DNA from: Zea mays
Lineage: Eukaryota; Streptophyta; Magnoliopsida; Poales; Poaceae
NCBI RefSeq assembly: GCF_902167145.1
Contig: NC_050098.1
Coordinates: forward strand, 30,436,501 to 30,500,500
DNA length: 64,000 nucleotides
Direction of reading: 5' to 3'
Every line of letters starts with the position of its first letter. The first letter of the stretch is position 1. Under the pieces are notes generated by a model. That model did no database searches. It was given only the letters and a program-made list of their open reading frames with translations, and had not been told where the DNA came from. A program made the translations under genes and the position numbers. Positions 57,580 through 64,000 of this stretch are shown here, one piece after another.

Positions 57580-57890
57580 TGTGGCGGAACTGCCCGAATT
57601 ATTCCAACTTAAGTGCCTAAGTCCCGCCTCAGAGGCTAGACCACACTTAAATGGGAATAACCCGTCAATCCCTCGGATCTAGTCCGACACGGCCACTGAC
57701 AGGATCAAGTACCACAATCTCACTCGATGGTGAGTCACAGAGCAAATACAATAAAGCATAAAACCATGCATAAAAGAGTATTAAATTATTACATCATCAA
57801 AGAAGTTTTGCAAAAGTAGTTGTCATTGTTCGAAGTGCAGCGGAATAAAACTAATGGTAATTAAACAGAGAGATGGGGAAGCCTGTCCCA

Positions 57891-57997
57891 TCACTCCTTA
57901 TGCTCCTCCTCAGCCGAGGCGGGGTCCCACTCGACAGTCCAACCCGGTGGCAAGATGGACGGCCAAGTCACTCCAGCAACCATTTCCTCCAGAGAAC
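57891..57997 (-). CDS. Putative terminal pol-tail exon, C3
   Basis: 107 nt, acceptor TTTTTACAG|, frame and TGA stop as in C1; the final residues read EEHKE instead of EEHEE. Confidence 0.5.
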
Positions 57998-58974
57998 CTG
58001 TAAAAATTATGCCACAAGCAAGGCTGAGTATACTAATACTCAGCTAGACTTACCCGGTGTGAGGAGTCTACTCCTCTACCTCTAGACATGCAGCTGTTTG
58101 GCTGTGGGGTTTGGTTGCCAAAAGCACTAGCTGAGTTTCTAAGTCAAGTTTTAACTTTGTCAATTTAAGTGTGACTCTCTTAAGGCTAAAAGTGGACTAT
58201 CTATTCATACATGGTAGCAAGCATTATTAGCAATCAACATCTTATATCAACTCATCATATTTTCACTTGTTACTCAATGCAGTACAATGGATCAAGCAGT
58301 CTCATTAGCTGCGAGAAGCAGACGATTCGAATCGAGTTTTTATCCTTGCAAGGTAAACCTAAACACACGACATGCAGGGGCACTCCGTCCCCACACACAT
58401 CAACCGTCCCCATCGATTCCCTGGCAACAGAAAGGGGCTCACCGCCTTGGCGTACAATGCCTCACTGACCCCGACTGTCGTCGTGCAGTGACCGCACTTG
58501 TACCCACCATAACCGGAATGGGAGACCACGTCTCAGGTCGCGTGAGGAGGGCAATCTGCGGGCAGGTTCACTCAGGTACTAGGCTTACCGATTTACCATA
58601 TTTCTCGGTATGTGTTTAGTACGTTCAAACGCTTGACACAGGTATCCGCACGTTAATCCTTATTCCATTTTCCCATCTCGTAGACAACCAATCCCCATGG
58701 ATTGTTGTCTACCACTAGTATCATAATAGTATGAAGGTGGTTACAACCAAATCCTGATCTCGCGCGAGTGCTAGAAAAATTACTCGTCTTCTACCGAGAT
58801 CCTAATAAAGCAACTACTCGATTTATCATACTAGTATTCATCTCAAAAGGATTCCTGAGATCATGCAACTAGGGTTTCAACCAATTCCTACACCTAAGTG
58901 CACAATCAATCCTACAATCATTAAGTGAAGTAAAATAGCATAATTAACAGGTTATGCATAAAACCGGGGCTTGC

Positions 58975-59094
58975 CTTCCAAAGCAGTGGCAGGCAGGTCT
59001 TCTGGTGCAGGCTCTGGTGCTGGATCTGGGGCTACCTCCTGAGCAGCTCCTTGCTCCGGCACGAGGACGTACTCTCCGTCAGCAAGGTTACAGT
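58975..59094 (-). CDS. Putative pol-tail exon 1, C3
   Basis: 120 nt, open frame with CNLADGEYVLVPEQG, donor GAAG|GCAAGC. Four third-base synonymous changes against C1's right LTR. Confidence 0.5.
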
Positions 59095-61050
59095 CTATCG
59101 AATGCAATGAACATGAATGTCATGATGATGTAGGATTTAATAACATTATGCTGAGAAGAAAACTAAGTTAAGGAGTAACTTAGGGTTTCTTGGTCATGCG
59201 GGGCTTTTAGTGGGTTGTGCTTATCACTTTTGAGGTTTGGGTTTTTGTTGAGGGTAAACATAGTGGATTTGTATTGTCTTTATACATTTCAGTGGGCAAT
59301 TTACAAAGGTTTTAGGATGACATTAATTTACATTATTCATTTTCCTTTCTTTAATTTCTACTTAGGGTTTCTAGTGTAGGTGTGAACTACGACAGTGGTT
59401 TAATATTTTCCAAAAATTCTGTAAAAATTACAGTGGGTTGCCATTTGCTATTCTAGCATGTTTTAAGAATTTGAGGCTTAAAATATAAAGGCTATGATTT
59501 TAGACAAAAATAGCAAGAGTGGTGTAAAATGGGCCACTTACACTACATCTCCTAATTAAGGGTGGGTCCTGCCCTAAAGGTTATTTTTGCTAGCATCTAA
59601 CAGTAATAATAGGCTTCTGTGCCAAAAATCACAGAAAGCTAAGGGGTGGTTATTTAGTTATGATTTTCTAAAGTTTAATGTCAAAAAGGCACTTTCTACT
59701 ACATTGTTATTTGAAAAATGTCAAACAGCAGATTTCATATTTTTCCTAAGTTCTTAATAACAAAACATTAGCTATCCCAAGGGTGGGGGTGTTTTCACCT
59801 TGGGGTTATTTTTTGTAGGGTTTTTCTAAGTTTCCCTTGTTTTATTAGAATAAAAGGTATCCTACTTATTTAATACTAAAACAGGGTATGATAGATTTTT
59901 CCAGTGAACTACATTAAATAAGTATCCTAACAAAAATAGGGGTGTCCTCTGGTTCACTATTTAACTCACTTTTTCTATTTTCTTTAACCTTAAGCATATT
60001 GCAAATAAAGGGGCAAAAACTAACTTAATGGGGTGGACAGAAAGGTTTAGCATTTTTATTTGGGTTAGTAGGTAGATATAAACTTCTCCAAATTTTTCTA
60101 GCCCTAGTCAAATAGTGCAACTAATTTTTGCCCTATTATTGAGCTTTTGGCCAAAATTATAATTAAATCAGAGCTTTAAAGTTTTCTATAGTACATAGGG
60201 GGTTTTATATTTTTCTTAAGTGGGTTACATTATTTAGAGTCTGACAAAATTAGTTTGACCAAATTTGGATGAACTAAACAGAAGTTATGAATTTTTGAAG
60301 TCTCTGTTCAAATTAAAAACAGATTTAATAAGAGTTTCCTGGAAAAAATAGTTTGCACCGAGATCCCTGGGTTAAGGCTAAATCAATCTTCGCAGTTCTA
60401 CCCTTGCGCCACTATTCCCCTAGGTCGCTGACAGTTCAAAAAGCCCCTGACCTTTTCTTCCTCTCACCCGCAGTCCTTCCCCCAATGTACACAGTACCCG
60501 CGGGAAAGAAAAGGGTGGCGCGGCTTCCCGGCGGCGAGATAGGTCCGGCGAAGGGCAGGGTTGGCTCGGGGAGGCTCTGGCGGTCACAGCGAGGTGCGGC
60601 TTGACGGCGGGGATGGCCGGAATCGCCCGGTCCACGAACGCAGGCGGGTGTTCTCGTCGGCGGCGAGTATACCGGCCAAACCACGGCGATCTGGTTCAAT
60701 CCAAGGGCACGGTGAGCTTCCTGGGGTGACGTATAGGCTATCTGTGCAGTGAATCGAGAAATGGCTCAGTGATTTACCCGGTCCACGTACTCCGGCGGGG
60801 TTGAGAGCTCCGGCGATCGTGGGCTGGCCTCTCCGGCGAGGCAGGCTTCGATTCCTCGCTCGGGGAGCTTCACTGGGGCGTGTACACTCGTCTCAGAGGG
60901 TTGGATGGGGCTGGGGAAAGCTGGACTGGCCGGTCTACGGCGGCAGTGGCTCGGTGGCCGCAGACACGCCGCGCATGGGCAAACGGCGGTGAACTGAGCT
61001 CCGGTGAGGCTTGAGTGTGCGCGGAAGAGTGTAACAGACGCTCGAGCGGG

Positions 61051-61057
61051 CTTTATA
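61051..61057 (-). promoter_or_regulatory. TATA box, C3 LTR
   Basis: CTATAAAG core as in the other A and C LTRs. Confidence 0.7.
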
Positions 61058-61908
61058 GGCGCGGGCGCGGGACAGGGCGCCGGCTGGCCGTTGGCGCGAC
61101 GCGGGGCGCGCGCGGGCGTGCTCTGGCAAGCTCAGGGCGCGTTGAACACGTGGAGCTTACAATCTGCCCGTGTTCCACAGCTCACCCAAGTCGCAAACGT
61201 GCGAATCTTGGCAAAAATCCGACGCGAGTCTTTTCCTGGCACCTAGGGCTGTCTCTCATCCGTGAGCTGCCATGGCAGATATGGCCTAGGTAGGGAGATC
61301 TCTGGTCGCCAAATCGGGTGTGTCACACTGCCCACCTCGCGACAAAAACCATGCCAAGGCATGTCAAACGTCCAAGTCTCGGGCTCAGCTTTTTCCAGTG
61401 GGTGCCTTGGGTGGTATGCCACATTTTTGGTATAGGACATAGGTGGATTTGATGCCAGCTTCGAGGTGAACACAACTGATCTTTAGTGTAGGTGTGGTTT
61501 TTAACTTAGAGAGAGATAGAGAGCTCTAGCTCTCTCTCCACTTGGAGATTTGAATTGGGGTTTCTCCAGGGGTCTTTTTGCAATATTTCCTTCCCCTAAT
61601 TGCTGGTTATAAGGTTACTTAAGGTTTGGGTAAATATTACTCATGTTTTGCACACTTGCTCACTCTTCTTTCTCTCTTATCTAGGGTTTTGGGAGATAGG
61701 GTTTAAGAGAGGTCTAGGGTTCTTCTCCCCTCTTATCCAAGGTAGTAAGTGTGCAAGGATTAGAGTAATGCTTTTGGTTACTCACAATCCTTGGTTAAAA
61801 CCTAGTTTCCAAAGCCCTTATACCTTTGCTCCTTAAGTTCTTCCACATGTGATCATAGTCTTTAGTGCCAAGGTGTGCTCTAGCCATGGTAACACCTGGG
61901 GTGTTACA

Positions 61909-61924
61909 GCCCTCCCCCTTAAAG
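61909..61924 (-). other. Polypurine tract of C3
   Basis: Minus strand CTTTAAGGGGGAGGGC beside the LTR, followed by an inverted repeat AATCTCG, TCC, CGAGATT (61926-61942). Confidence 0.8.
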
Positions 61925-62157
61925 GAATCTCGTCCCGAGATTTTAGGTAGAGTCCCATGGAGGGTGCTTGAAGGTGTGTTGGTGCTATTTTTTCTTTATA
62001 CTCAAGTTTCTTTTGTTAACTGCTCTTCGAATGTCATTCTCTTTGCAACTTCAGAAGGAAGCCCTTCTTAAGTTAAATCCACAACTTAGACTATCCTTGT
62101 TATCTAAGTTTTTCTTATAATTGAATTCAAAGGGCAGGTGGGGGTGGGGTTTTGGGG

Positions 62158-64000
62158 TTACTTACCAACTCCTTTGGGTAGAAAGTCGGGGAAGCGAGAG
62201 CGTAGAAAATCCTCAGTCTCCCATCTGGCTTCTTCTGCTGAATGGTGACTCCACTGAACTTTATACATTCTGATTGACCTTGCCCGAGTTGATCTTTCCT
62301 TTTGATCTAATACCTTGACGGGGTACTCTTGGTAGGACAAGTCTGGTTCAATCTCAATGTCCGGTTCCGGTAGCATTTCAGTGGGTAGGCGAACACATTT
62401 CCGCAGCTGAGATACATGGAACACATTGTGAACTGCTGACATGTGAGGTGGCAATTCCAATTGGTAGGCCACGGGTCCACAACTTGCTTTGATCTCATAG
62501 GGCCCGATGTAGCGAGGAGCTAACTTGCCCTTGATCCCGAATCTCTAGACACCCTTGGTTGGTGATACCTTGAGATAAACATGATCTCCCACCTCAAACT
62601 GTAGAGGCTTCCGCCTCTTGTCATGATAGCTCTTTTGCCTGGCCTGAGCAGCTTCTAAGTTCTTGGTAATAACCCTGACCTTTGCCTCTGCCTCAAGTAC
62701 CAAGTCTGGCCCAAAAATTTCCCTCTCTCCTGCTTGAGACCAATTCAGTGGGGTCCTACACCTTCTCCCATATAAGGCTTCAAAAGGTGCCATCTTCAGA
62801 CTGGACTGATAGTTGTTATTGTAAGAAAACTCTGCCAAAGACAGACACTTGTCCCAATCCTTTCCGTAGTGTAGTGCACAAGCTCGCAACATGTCTTCCA
62901 AAATCTGATTCACCCTTTCTGTCTGGCCATCTGTTTGAGGGTGATATGCTGAGCTTCGGATTACTTGGGTCCCAAGTGATTCTTGCAGCTGTTCCCAAAA
63001 GCGTGCCACAAACAGTGCTCCTCTGCCAGATATAATGGTCTTTGGAATACCATGCAATCGCACTATTTGATCAACGTAAATTTCCGCGTACTTCTCTGTC
63101 TTGTGGGTGGTGTGCACTGGCAAGAAATGAGCGGTCTTGGTCAACCTGTCCACGATAACCCAAATGGAATCATGGTGCCTGGAGGTATTGGGCAATCCTA
63201 TGATAAAATCCATGCAAATGTCCTCCCATTTCCAAGATGGTATGGGAAGGGGTTGCAAAGGGCCTGCTGCCTTTAAGTGACTGGCCTTGATTCTCTGGCA
63301 GGTGTCACACTCGGATATGTACTTGGCAATTTCCCTCTTCATTCTGGTCCACCAATATAGAGATCTGAGATCATGGTACATCTTGTTGCTACCAGGGTGC
63401 ATGGAGAATTTGGAAAGGTGAGCTTCATCTAGTATCTTCTTTCTGAGCTCAGGGTCCTTGGGAACAACCAATCGATCTCCAAACCATAGAATTCCCTTGC
63501 TGTCCTGTCGGAAACACTTGTATTTCTCTGCCTTTTGCTTGATCATTTCCTTAATCATTTGAACACCCTTATCCTCAATCTGTGCCCTCACTATTTGCTC
63601 TTGCAATGTGGGTTCCACCGAGATATAACTTAAGTCACCCGAAGAAACAACTTCCAGGTTCAGCTTGCACAACTCATCGCACAGGGTGGTGACTCTTGCA
63701 TCCATGCTCATACAATTGCACTGGGCTTTTCTGCTCAAGGCATCTGCCACAACATTTGCTTTGCCAGGATGGTAATGCACTTCCAAATCATAGTCCTTGA
63801 TTAACTCCAACCATCTCCTTTGCCTCATGTTCAGATCTGCTTGAGTGAAGATGTACTTGAGACTCTTGTGATCAGTGTAGATGTTACAGTGAGCTCCCAT
63901 CAAGTAGTGTCTCCATATCTTAAGAGCATGAACTACAGCTGCCAATTCCAGGTCATGTGTAGGGTAGTTCTGCTCATGGGGCCTGAGTGCTCGGGAAGCA
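62158..64000 (-). pseudogene. pol: pol of C3 (RNase H end, integrase, chromodomain), partial
   Basis: The frame enters from beyond the window in the RNase H region ([18 protein letters not shown]). It continues through the integrase HHCC finger and core ([16 protein letters not shown]) to the chromodomain (MYKVQWSHHSAEEARWE). A TAG at 62545-62547 stands where C1 has CAG (KGVQRFG). The second catalytic aspartate is lost: C1 has SDRGAPF, C3 reads SGRGALF (codon at 63025-63027), so even a repaired frame would lack a DDE residue. The end is GTT G|GT AAG TAA, a consensus splice donor over the stop region. Confidence 0.88.

Larger units (their letters stand above)
57580..61908 (-). repeat. 3' LTR of element C3
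   Basis: 4,329 bp, TGTGGCGGAACT ... GGTGTTACA. TATA box 61051-61057. The leader donor found in the other copies is mutated here (CCG|GGAAGCC on the minus strand), and AATAAA is lost. Confidence 0.92.
57580..64000 (-). mobile_element. Element C3: second C-family chromovirus, truncated by the window end
   Basis: 3' LTR 57580-61908, polypurine tract, then pol on the minus strand running out of the window. The expected left TSD is AGCCT (57575-57579). Its LTR is more diverged from C1 than C1's two LTRs are from each other. Confidence 0.92.

Noticed and set aside
1..64000. CRISPR arrays, tRNA or rRNA genes, bacterial operons, host protein-coding genes
   Set aside because: None seen. The repeats are LTRs and short tandem repeats, and every long coding frame belongs to a retrotransposon.

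Overview
This is plant nuclear DNA, almost certainly from a grass of the maize type. It holds no recognisable host gene. Nearly all of it is nested LTR retrotransposons. The maize-like assignment rests on one LTR that resembles Huck (TGTCGGGG...CCGACA) and several that resemble Ji/Opie Copia LTRs (TGAAAG...CTTTCA, with CACCGGACTGTCCGGTG-type repeats). Both were recognised from memory, not by a search.

Layout. 1-1724: tail and 3' LTR of a Huck-like Tat/Gypsy element (+). 1725-5982: unassigned DNA carrying a 1,385-bp non-autonomous hAT-like element (3104-4488, TSD CCTCCACC). From about 5983 to 29458 lies one old Copia-type LTR, split by two insertions only 42 bp apart. Element A (6806-20447, TSD GCTCC) is a coding Gypsy chromovirus on the minus strand. 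Element B (20495-29051, TSD GGTGT) has 3.6-kb LTRs and a non-coding 1.3-kb interior. 29459-31254 is decayed LTR-like DNA. From 31255 there is a decayed Tat-lineage Gypsy element D (+). Its 5' LTR is split by a Ji-like solo LTR (31959-33131), and its 3' non-coding region by element C1 (40586-55501, TSD GTTCA, minus strand). C1 is a 14.9-kb chromovirus related to A. After a short remnant of D come a third LTR (E, 55603), a Copia LTR fragment (F, 57226-57579, minus) and a second member of the C family (C3, 57580 to the window end).

Elements A, C1 and C3 encode, on the minus strand, an upstream coiled-coil protein (ORF0, seen in A and C1), gag with a zinc knuckle, and pol with protease, RT, RNase H, integrase and a C-terminal chromodomain. 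All copies carry disabling mutations.

The most interesting signal is that these elements look wired for splicing. Both ORF0 and gag begin exactly at CAG|ATG acceptor sites. The pol frame ends on a splice-donor sequence, G|GTACGT or G|GTAAGT, that contains the pol stop region. Two phase-compatible exon-like blocks lie inside the LTR. One is 120-123 nt and starts with residues CNLADGEYVL. The other is exactly 107 nt and carries LPPGWTVEWD. They show a synonymous-substitution signature between the A and C families. The model inferred here is a pol protein whose C-terminal tail of roughly 75 residues is spliced in from the 3' LTR. This needs a very long R region, and a TATA box and an AATAAA signal are placed consistently with one.
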